Source of the DNA: Coccinella septempunctata
Lineage: Eukaryota > Arthropoda > Insecta > Coleoptera > Coccinellidae
Length of the DNA stretch: 64,000 nucleotides
Direction of reading: 5' to 3'
Assembly (NCBI RefSeq): GCF_907165205.1
Contig: NC_058190.1
Location: 4,596,001 to 4,660,000 of the forward strand
Position 1 is the first letter of the stretch, and the number at the start of each line of letters is the position of its first letter. The translations under genes and the position numbers were made by a program. Below are positions 47,743 through 59,700 of the stretch, one piece after another. The notes below the pieces were generated by a model, which was not told the DNA's origin, did not search any database, and was given only the letters and a program-made list of their open reading frames with translations.

Positions 47743-49060
47743 AGGACCACCCTTGCCACCTGTTTAGGTAGTGCAAGAGACAACAATTTCGGATATCGAT
47801 ATCGATAGAGATTTGGCAACCCCTTACGTAGCTGATGGATATTTGGCGAGAAAGAATCATGAAAAATATTAATAATTGTCCGGAATGTTGAGAAATTATT
47901 GAGGCTTGAACTAATGATTTACCAAGAAAATAAATACTAAAAGCAAAAACGTATCCAAATTCTGAAATGATAAATCCGTCTAGAACATTTAATACTATTT
48001 TTCATGAGTTTTCTCATCAAGTTTTTGAAGCTATTCCCACAAAAATCAATTATTAAGTTATTAAGAGGGAAATAATGAAATATTTGTGTAGGAATTGGAT
48101 ATTGAAATGTAGTTCTGTTCACTGCACAAGCAAGTCCGCAAAAGAACTTATCGAATTAAGTGTTAAATTCATTTTGCTCTTCTTTATTAGACAGCAAATT
48201 AGATTCTTTGTGGTAAAGAAAAGACAATATTTTTCTAATCCCATATCATGAAGATGTCTTCAGAAAAATGCCAAAAAATTAGAAGAAAGATATTACTCTT
48301 TCATGATTCTATTTATCTACTCATATTTATTTTGTATTACATATATATAATCAATATTGTATATTGTATTTATTTATTTTATTGAATTTACAAAGCAGCT
48401 AAATGAAGGGATCCTGTAGATACAATTTTTTACATCTAATAAATTTATCATAAATTCCACACAATCTCAAGTACTGAAGTCAAATTGTTGAATTCCTTCG
48501 AACTAAGTTGAGTGCCCACTTTCTTGAGACGAAAATTATGCTTATTTCTTTTGTTTTGGCTAATGCAAACTCAAGCGTGAGTTATAAAAACGCTGTAGAA
48601 AGTCAATTACTTACAACAAAATTATGATTATTAAACAATGTCCATGTCCATTATTTATATACTTATTATTCATCGACAGTTCCTTTCAAATTGACACTAA
48701 ATTTCCCGCTAAAGATTATAGATAGAAATCTTATTCACCACTATTTACTTTTAGCGATCGCAGCGACTCACCATTTTCAGGGTCGTCCTCATCATAGACT
48801 AATAAAGGAGTATTAGTCAATTAGTCTATGATCCTCCTCCTTTTTTCTCATAGACATAGAGACATGGACTGAGCAATGTCAGCATGAAAATGTCTTTTTT
48901 ATAGAAAGAGAGAAATGATCGTCGGGAATTTACCTGTCTCTTTTTTGTTCACATAGAGGTGAGTGTGGACCAATCAAAATTCTAGAAAAAGACAACTGCA
49001 TTCCCGACGTGCGTTTCTCTCTGTCACTTTTTTTGACCGTTTTTTTGTTTTTTCTACACT

Positions 49061-50135
49061 TATGGAGAGTAGAGAGAAGGAGAACGATCGCTGCTTGGAG
49101 ACCACAGATTTTTTGTCCCCTAAAATATGTACCAATAGTAGTAGTTCATGTGTTTGCCAACAGTCGCGCTGGCCATCACGAGAGTGCGAAATTTTGTTTA
49201 CACAAATCAAATTGTAGTTGGCTCGTTGGCTGAGTGAACTGTTTCCCTGGTGACAGATGATAGGAATATTATTATTGTCGATTTTTGATAAGAGAACAAC
49301 ATATGACCATGGTGAAATGTTGAAGCGTGCGCTAGTATAAGAGTGTTTTGGCATCGGAAAGAAAAGGAGAAGAGATAAAATTTCCGAGAGCATTTTTGAG
49401 AGAAAATTGGAAAAAACCTTATCTCAAGAATCAACTCCCAATCAATTTGTGTGTCAAGAGCACTTTTGCGATGAAGATATCAAAAAGATGATGGATTCAT
49501 TATAAACGAAATCGAAATTGTCATCCCTCGTGAGAAGTTGACTCTTCTGAATAAGAATATTTAACCAATAAAACTACATGGTTCAGAAGTAAATATTCTT
49601 GAAGAATTTTGTTGGCATAACATAATATATGGTTTATATCGGTTCTCAGCTGAGTATTGGCAAAAGAATCTACTCTAATACCTAAGTGATAAATCTGAGA
49701 CTGCTACCTTTTGTTGTCTTGATGTGTACTGCTCCTCACTACGGATTTATATAATTTTGAAGATCAGTAAACCAACTAACATAGCTGCTTTCAATAAACA
49801 ATGATAAACTAAAGAAGGTACAATTTTTTTGATCAGTGATTTCTTTTGAATTTCATTGATTTCGACTTGCATTTTATTGCATATAATTCAGAGAACTCAT
49901 ATTCAATATAGATTTGAAGAAAGGTATTTGAAAAATCATCAGAAAAACCACGATGACACATAACCTTAAATAAAATGAAGGCTGTTCATTTCAAATTGAC
50001 GCTTGAATCCCCACTCCTTATCGATACCCGCTGTAATCACAGCGACACCTATTTTCCCCGTTTTTGGAGACACATTTTTAGTACGGCGATCGTCATAGAC
50101 TATGGCGATCGTTCTCCTTCTCTCTACTCTCCATA
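49061..50135 (+). mobile_element. P-like DNA transposon, 1075 bp, upstream of EPRS
   Basis: Nearly identical to 26,527-27,582, with the same TATGGAGAGTAGAGAG ends. Flanked by a perfect 8-bp duplication TCTACACT (49,053-49,060 and 50,136-50,143). It has a 19-bp longer right subterminal region where ggcgatcg is duplicated around tcatagactat. It carries the same broken THAP-like stretch (about 49,385-49,500). Confidence 0.75.
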
Positions 50136-50143
50136 TCTACACT

Positions 50144-50736
50144 CGTGATCTATGCATTAATTATGGACTGTAGAGCCCATTGAATAATAAAAATAATTTA
50201 TTCAATGGAAGAGCCCCATAACCATAGAGTCTCTGCCCATAACAAAGAGGAGTTCCTACATATGTAGAGTTCCAGAATTATATCTCGGAGGAAAGAGAGC
50301 GAGCAGACTTTGCTCTGATTCGTAGATAGACGTAGATCTACGCTCTGATTGGACGGTATTGAAGTAACAGATGGAAAAGATGCGATTCTGGAACGAGGCA
50401 ATTGAGAAAGGGTCTCTGAGTTCCTGAGAGGAAATCTTTGGTAATATTCTACCAAAGAGGAATCTCTGTTATCTCAAAGATTAACCTTTCTCTTTGGTAA
50501 TCTGTGGACATACCACAGATTACAGAGTAATCTATGTAATCTCTGTAATCTGTGGGGCATACTGCTTCTGTGGCCTGCGCTGCCAACTAACCTCATTTCT
50601 AATTTCATTACACTTTCCCTGTGGAGATTTGTGAAAGTACCATATTTGGCCAACCATAGCGATTTTATTTGTATTTTCCAGTTCCAATTTCATTTCTAAT
50701 ATTATTGGTCAATTTAAGGATTGAATATTTCCTAAA
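50144..50736 (+). promoter_or_regulatory. EPRS upstream region with stacked hairpins
   Basis: ccacagattacagag (50,513-50,527) and its exact inverse (50,541-50,555) form a 15-bp arm around 13 nt. An overlapping inverted pair sits at about 50,496-50,523 (gtaatctgtgg/ccacagattac). Further small inverted repeats lie at 50,325-50,345 and 50,435-50,465. A ctttccc at 50,613 loosely resembles the TCT initiator of translation genes, but its -1 base is wrong. No TATA box is evident. Confidence 0.4.
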
Positions 50737-53700
50737 ATGACGATTAAACTATCTTGTGATAAGTTGAATCCACCTCTAGGTGAGAAAATTGATGATGCAC
50801 ATGAAGAAAAATTATATCATTCCTTTTTTCAGGCGCACTATTTGCTGCTAATTTAATAAACTCTACTAAAAATGACACTATCAAAGTTGAGTGGGGTCAG
50901 AAGAACTCTATCGAAAATGCCTCTTCTGAGATGTTATGTGAAACCACTCAAGACCTAATGAGAAAAATAGCTCACATATTCAAAGAATTCAATTTGTATG
51001 GATGTACCCCTCTGGAGAGGACCCAAATTGACCATTGGTTATGTTATACTTTGGGACCTCTAGCTGCACAAAATGAGTTTTCAGCAGCTTTATCTAATAT
51101 AAACAAAATATTAGGACCAGTAACATATTTTGTTGGAAATCAACTTTCAGTAGCTGATTTTGCAGTATTTGCTTGTCTCTTTGGTAAGTGATTTAATGTT
51201 TGGGGAATTCATCAATTTTGGATGAAAATAAAAATGAATGGTTTTGAAGTTAGGTTAACTTAGGTTGGGACAGTAAAAAATCAAATTTATGAATGAAAAT
51301 ATCATTTTCAGATATTAATTAAATGAATAAACGATTGGGTTCAGTTATTTAAGCGCTGAACAGGAAAAATGTTACAATTCGACGAATTTATATCAAAAAT
51401 TCGAAATTTTCATAAGAACTTCAAAAAATCATATCTTTTAAACCATATGTCTGCTGAAGTTGAGATTTTAAATCGATTTCTCATACGTTACTTTATTTAG
51501 GTATAAAAAAGAGAGATCAAAATCGGAGATTGGCACTAAAGTAAATTTTTACTTCTTGATTTCTGTATTGACGGTGGGCTTTGTAATAGTTCATTCTTTT
51601 TGAAGCTAAAGTAGGCATTTCGATTTAAACCCTTCCTGGATCATCTTCAAAAAATTTCAATCAAACCTTGTGTGTAATATCTTCCATATTTTCATTAATA
51701 TTTCAATATGGATATGTTCAACTGAAATCCTTGATACTTACAGCTGCAAGGGATAAAAAATGGCCCCTCATTATCACCTTCATCCTCAAAATATTTCAAT
51801 AACAGAGCTATCATTAATTTCTAGCCTAATTGGATAGAACATGCTATCCTAGCAATCGGAATGGAACTTTTTGAGATGAAAATTTGATACATAGTTATGA
51901 TGAGAAGTGATTGTGAAATATTAGTATAACAGATAAGAACTAATCAAAGATAGCCGAAAACCAAATTTTATGGATTTATCCTAATTCTTTGACTGAAATT
52001 AATCGATAGTGCATTGGCAACATAGCACAGTGTTGACATCATAAGGTCTCAGAAGTCGCTTGATTTTGTGTGAATCCCAATGTGGTTACTAGCTCAAATA
52101 ACGATATTCTGGTAACTTCAGTCACATTTATTTTTTTATTTTTCTTTCAGCAAATAAACAATGGCAAAGTCTCAAATCGAAGAAGTCGGCCCCAAGCAAC
52201 GTTTTGAGATGGTATAAATTCATAGAATCTCAAGACTGCGTCAAGAATGAAATCAATAAACTAACCCATCCAATTCTTGAAGCCTTGATTAAGAATGCGG
52301 AAGTTATCAGTAACGATAAAGAGCAACTTACGGCGGGAGGACGTGCTAGAGAAGGAAAATTTGTTGAGCTTCCAGGCGCCGAAATGGGAAAAGTTGTGGT
52401 TAGATTTCCGCCTGAGGCTTCAGGGTATGTACAGAATTGAACCCATGAAATTTTGCAACAGCATGTGGTCAACTCCTTCAATTTCCGAATTTTTTTTAAG
52501 GGTAAAGAATTAGAAAACCCACTGTAATACACCCACATTGTTAGTGCCCTCTTGTTTTGAGTTTGGGAATTTTCATATTCTTATTTCCAAAAAAACGAAG
52601 TAAAATAAGATACAGGGAATCCCAGTTTGGTCACTTTATTTATTTATTTATTTTTTATTTTTTTTTCTCGGTTACCTCCCTTATTTTTGAATATAGAGAA
52701 TTGCTGCATTCGCGATAGTGTGATACTTTTAATCAAAAATGGTGCAAGCAGATTTTTAATAGCTCAAAAGCTTGAGATACAGGGTGGAACTGATTACTGT
52801 TCAATCACCCCTCAAATTTTTGTTGTAGAATCCAGTGATATACTTCTTTCCTCACACTTTTATTTTTAGTTCTGAAGCGAACATGTTCTTGTAAATGGAA
52901 CAGCCTGTATATTATTCTCGAATTTTCTATATTCGTTAGGTATGAAGGGGGCTTTCCGAAATATATAACTGTATTCAATTATCTTCAAAAACAAGCTCCG
53001 AATTCGAATTTTTTTCCAAATTTTATTTTTATTATAATGAGTAGATAATTTATCTAGAATAAAAAATCAAATTGCAAAACCTTCACTCGCTCTTATTATT
53101 AGTGAGATGTTTCTGCAGTTTTGGTATTATTAATTTACAATACAAAATATTTGATTTATTTTACATTAATGGAGGTTTACGGAAATAATGAAGAGATATG
53201 ATGGTTTGTATAAAACAAACAAGAAGCTTCTTAATCATTTCAACCGTTTCCCAAAAAAAAATTATTTTAAACACTTAAAAATGAAAAATAAAAATGGGTA
53301 TTTAAAATTTAAAGCGTTTTATTCCACAAGTTGGCAACATCGACTGAAATATGCGTTGATAATAAAGGACAACAAATGCATTATCTTGATGAGATAGACG
53401 AAGATGGCTGTCTATGAATTCTGCGACGAACGTGGAAGGTCGTAAAATTTTATGGAATTTTTATGGCCGGTTGCAGTTGAAGCTCGCCAGTAAGTAGGCG
53501 AAGCTGATCGGACATTGGTCTCTTTATTTTCTAGTAGGCGCTGTTGACAAATCGTAAACTTGAAACCAAGCGATTTAAATTTCAAAACCCCATATTTGAA
53601 GAATGACTTTGAATAGTTTCCGCGTTACATTTGGAAAAATCATGAATGAAACTCATAATTATTCAGTTTAAACTTGCATATGCAGTGATAACCCAAATTG

Positions 53701-56700
53701 AGAATTCCCCATTACATTTTCAAAAGTGACATGAAAATTTTCAGAAAAACTTGAATTCTTAGCTTGTTTTCGAAGACAATTCAGTATGATTATATACAAG
53801 CTGTATTCAAAGATGAGACTTTTTTTGGCAGAAGTCAGAAGTCATGAAATTTCACGAAAAATTTCCTATATAAAATATTCGAGATGACGGAGCTATTAGC
53901 CCTGGAATTTCCACAAATTTCATTAAATTTCAAGTAGAAAACTGTGGAAGGCATCGGAAAAAGTAAACATAACCAAAACATATGGCTGGACCATAGACTT
54001 AATGAGCTTTATTAAGTCTATGGGCTGGATCTCGGGCGTAGTCAGGGGGGTTTGGGTGTTAAATAATTTTTTGAATTTTTCATTTATTTTTAAATTTTTC
54101 CACAACTTCGTTATTATTTTGATCAGTTCTTCGTTCTGAACAACAAAAAAGGCCTCACCTTCTAATAGACCCCGTATTTTTGGAAATCATTCATGTCTAA
54201 TGATAATAAAAAATAATATACATGGTGTTCCATTCAAAAAACATATGTTTGTTTCATGACTTCAAAGCAAGAGGTGTTATGAAAAAAATAAACACTCAAA
54301 TCGACTCAAAATAGGCAAAACATTCAATTAGTGCAATACGCTTTCCCAAGCCTGTGACGATGTTAATTGTGGTACAAAGATTATAGAGATACTTAAGAGT
54401 TACCCTAGTGTACTCTAGAGGTACTTTATACTCCATTCACTTTTATTTTAGCACTCGGTTGGCCAAGGAAATTTGACACATTTCACTCTGTATAGTACGA
54501 AAATGAGGGGTTATGACGCTCGTTATAGTTATTTTCCTATCAAGTGCGGAAAGTGATACTTGCCCGCACGAAACTGCCGTTGCCCGAACGATGCGAAGCA
54601 GAGTTCGGGTAAGCAGTTGAGTGCGGGCAAGACACTTTACGCAAGAGTTAGGAACAATATTTTTTCTACAAGCGCTTGAAATATATAAATATATCCATTT
54701 CACGAAACAGATCATATCTCATTTGATTGATTCATATATAATGACAGACGTAATTCTGCATGTCGTTACTATGGGTTTCTCATCGTTGACGTTCTGAGCA
54801 TAGAAACATGATAGAATTTAATTTACTCTATAATATTTGCGCAAATGCGTGCGGGAAAGAAATAGCAGGCGTTTTTCGCGCACCCTTTGGGAAAGTGACT
54901 CTTTGCAACTTGGAATGCGTGCGGGAAAAAGGTTGAACGCGCACGCTTGTAGACAAAACATTTTTGTGTTTTAAATCAACGCTATGTTGCCCGTTCTACG
55001 TAAAAGTATCTGTTATTACGTATTTTATCACAATGTCGAATCTCTTCGGAAAATATGTGACGAACATAATTGAAGTTTATACGAACTGATTGAAGGCATA
55101 CCAAATCCAGTTATTTGCATGAAAAATACCAGAGATCAGTATAATATCATAATATGCACAAGCTTGAAGAGAGTTGATATTCGTTATCTTCTTTGAATAC
55201 GTTACATCAGTTGTAAATTTCTAAAATATTAACCCAAAGATGAAATGCATATGATGCAGTGATTGGGAATGAGTACCTATCTCCCCAAGGAATTAAAAGA
55301 TGATTACAAGAATGTTGAATTCTTCAACAAAAATCATTTTGCATCGATATAAGTGAAAGGAATAATTAAAGGAAGTTTCAAGTCAAGAAGAACTTCACCT
55401 TTGAACAAAAATTTCACATGAATAAACAATTAACAGGACAGCTGTATTTGTGGCTGTTCATCTAAATACATAGATATAATAATAATAATTAGGTGTTTAT
55501 TGGTACCTTAAGACATTTACAATGTATAGGACAAGTCAAATGAAAAGTAGAAAAATCAATAGTCGGGAACTTATTCTACGATGACATTCATCGAAAATCC
55601 TGTAGTAAACTTTTCGCATTAATTCACTCAAACATAAAATTCTCAAATGCCACCACTTTTTTGGGTCTCCCAATAGAAGGAAGTTCTTTGTCATCCTCTT
55701 CAATCGCAATCTATCTGATTGTGGAATTATTCAGCTGAAATATAAGTCGTTTAGATTCAGATGAAACATTATATGAATTCTCTATTCTCTTAAATTGAAT
55801 ATGTTCGCTACCGTCTGACGTATTGTGGATTTTAGAATATCAGGGTATAACTATTTGCATGAGCGGACCTGAAACCCTGTCCCTTTTTTCAATCACTTTC
55901 GGCATTTTCGTAATAAAAATTGATATTAGTTGTGGCAACGGCGTTATGACATTAACGACATTTCATAAGTGCCAACCTTACTCCGTTCTAGTTACAAAAA
56001 CTTGAGAAAATTATTTCATGGCCAACCGACTGCTAAAATAAATGTGAATGGAGTATAGAGTACTCTAGAGGTACTCTATAATTTTTGTTGTGGTATTTTT
56101 GGACATTTGACTCAATTACTTCTGCATCTTCATACACTAAAATTGAAATTTGATAACATGCAGAAACTTTGAAGTCTAATATCTCGGAAACAAATCCTTA
56201 TACAAATATTTTATTTTACATTATTTCTATCAAGAATATGAGTCTGTATACGTTCCTTTATCGTTCGCCTCGAGTTTTTAAACACCCTGTATTTGCTGCA
56301 GGTATCTCCACATAGGCCATGCTAAGGCTGCTTTATTGAACCAATATTATCAGCAAGCCTTCGATGGTAAATTAATAATGAGATTCGATGACACAAATCC
56401 TGCCAAAGAAAACACCCACTTTGAGGAGGTGATTCTCGAAGACGTGGCGATGTTGGAAATCAAACCAGATAGGTTCACCTACACATCAGATTACTTCGAC
56501 CTGATGTTGGAATATTGCGAGAAAATGCTCAAAGATGGCAGAGCCTACGTGGACGACACCGATCCGGAGGCGATGAAGCAAGAACGTGAGCAGAAAGTAG
56601 AATCGGCCAATAGAAATAATTGTGAGTTGATGAAAATATTGTTATCGGCATTTTCAATTAACCTTATTCCATTCAAGCCGTAGAAAAAAATTTCAAAATG

Positions 56701-59700
56701 TGGGAGGATATGAAAAAAGGAACAGAATACGGGCAAAAATGCTGTGTTCGCGCCAAAATAGACATGAAATCTCTGAATGGATGTATGAGGGATCCTACGA
56801 TATATCGCTGTAAGAATGAGGCACATCCAAGGACTGGAACGAAATATAAGTAAGTACAATTTTGATCAGTTTTAACTTCATGACGAGCAAATTTGAGACT
56901 ATCTGTTTTTTGTTAATCAACTTTATCTCATATGACTCCTCTACTGTTCTCTGCTAATACACTCTACCCTACTCGAATCTACTCTACTGTGCCTAGCGGG
57001 TTTTTCACTATAATTTGACACCCCATTTGACTTTGTCACAAATATACAAAATACGCTTTGGCTAAAGTTGTACGGGATCAACTTATTGTTTCCAAAATGA
57101 TTTCACAGGAATTATACAGGGTGTGTCTCATACAAATATTTTAACAGTAGATTCTTGAGATCAAAAGAAACACTTTTTTCCTATAACATTTTTCCCGATT
57201 CTGCCCTGATAAAAAGATATAGCCATTTTAGGTTTTCATAATGAGCTGTGCCACCTTTGGAAAAACAAAATTACCTTCAGAATAATTAGCTAAATATGTG
57301 ACACTACACATCCGTGGATCTTTTAAACAGAGTTGTATTCAGCCAATGTAGCCAATTTTTCAAATTTCACAGGTACTTTTTAATTTTTTAACGTCGAATT
57401 ACTCGAAAACGGCGCATTATATGAGAAAATATAATATAATATTATTTTCAAGAGTTGGGTTCTTTGAATTTTTGGTATTTTTATGGTACGTAACGGTCAT
57501 AATGAGAAAACTGGAAGACGTGAGTGATATCTTTTGTTCGAAATAGATTCATCGAATAAAAAAAAACTATATTCTAAAATTCATTTCGTTCGATGAAACC
57601 GTTTGTGAGTTAGAACTATACATAAATAACATTTTTTATGGTTTTTCAACAGCCTGTATCTTTAACCGTGCCGATTGGGAAAAAAATGGAAAAGGAAAAA
57701 AGTGTTTCTTTTGACCTCAAGAATCTACTGTTGAAATATTTGTACGAGTCAAAGACTCACCGTGTATATAGGGTGAACAGCATCTGCTGTTCATGTCTTA
57801 ATTTTTTTAAATTAAACACTGTACATTTTTCTATTGTTGGTTACCACTTTCTCTCCTGATCTCGAATATACAGGGTGTCCCTCGTTGGTTGTCCTATTAG
57901 ACGTTTACAGAGAACAGGATCATAGGATTAGTTCTGAAAATTTGGGTACTAGGGTTTACGCATCTGATCTATACTACTAGAATATTTTCAATATACAGGG
58001 TGGTCCAGATCGTAACCAAGAAATTTTAACCACGCATTCTACATCAAAAATAAGCCCTAGATTGTCATATAAACATATGTCGAGAAATGTTTCCTCCCCG
58101 AGAAACGGGTGGAATTTATAAAAAAAAAATGTTTTTCATTAATAACATTCACATTGCTTGAATATTTTTGAAATTTGAGACAGGTTTTGAGCGTCAAGGA
58201 GCACTTTTTGCATAATATCATTTCTTTTCTATTCTATGCGTCCGTACTGCAGCGGAACTGAATATTTTCAGAGAAAAAAATGATACGCCACTGGTTTCTC
58301 CGACAATAAAAATTACTATTTGAATCCTTATTTATTTTGGAGCCAATTCGTTCTCCTGACTTTTTGCTGTACGAGGCACCGTTTCCGGTTAAAAAAATAA
58401 AACATATTCTCATGCATGAAGAAATGGCCAAAATTTGATATGGTAGGTACATAATAATAATAATAAGACCTTGATAAGCTTTTTATTGCTATATCAAACT
58501 TTGGCGAATTCTTCATGCATGAGAATATGTTTTATTTTTTTAACCGGAAACTGTGCCTAGTACAGCAAAAAGTCAAGAGACCGAATTTGCTCCAAATTAA
58601 ATAAGGATTCAAATAGTAATTTTTATTGTCGGAAAAACCAGACGTATTATTTTTTTATCTGAAAATATTTAGTATCGCTGCAGTACAGACGCCACTGGTA
58701 GAAAAGAAAAGAAATCTGAGTATTTTTGTCTTTGTTTTCCCTATCTCTATTCCTGATACTTTCGGAGATTTGACGATTTTCCTCAAAAATTGCCAAAATC
58801 ATGGATCCAATAAAATAGCCGTAGAAAATATACTAACTGACAAAGAAACTGCAACACCCAGAAGGAGCTGTTTTAATTTTAAAATAAAGATAGTATAGCA
58901 AGGAGTAAATGATTAAAATTTGGAAAAAAAATCGTGAAGGTTTTTTTGAAATAAACATTTTTTGTTACTTAAATATTGTAGTAGTTTTTTTCAAATTTTT
59001 TAAATTTTACAACAAACCAGCTGTTCGAGGAGATCCAATGTCGATGTTTAGTTGTTGTTAAAATGCCTAGAGCACGTGTACGCGGAATTTATCGCCAGCT
59101 AATTGAATTTGAAAGAGCTCCAATTATTGGTTTACGAGAGGCGGGGTTATCATTTCGATGAATCGCTAACCCTATGAACAGAAATCCAACTACTGTTATA
59201 AGATGTTGTCAAGCGTGGTTCGATAATGTCCAAAATAGAAGAAGAGAAGGCAACGGACGTCGAAGGAGCACAAATTAAGTTCAAGATCGGCTAAGACTTA
59301 TGAGACCATTAGAGACCGATTTGCGACAACTCGATCTTTGGCTGATGAGTGGTTAGGAGAACTGTAACTGTTCGAACGGTTTACCTCCGTATAATGTCTT
59401 TTGGACCTCAGCATTATCGACCCCATCTTGTGTCACCTCTTACGGTTGAGCATCGACGGCAACGATTACAGTGGTGCAGAGAACGACAATAACATTGGGT
59501 GTGGAATGGCATCAGGTCGTCTTTTCTGATGAATCTCGATTCTCCTTGGGTGCACATGATGGCCGAAGAAGGGTAAGACGACGTTGAGGAGAAAGACGTG
59601 AACCTATTTTTGATGTTCAGCGGCATGTACACCGGACAGTAGGCGGTATGATATAGGGTGCTATTGCACATGGAAGTAGGTCACCTTTAGTTTTTATTCG

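Noticed and set aside
50611..50620. TCT-type initiator for EPRS
   Set aside because: The cactttccct match has A at -1 where a pyrimidine is expected; too weak to annotate.
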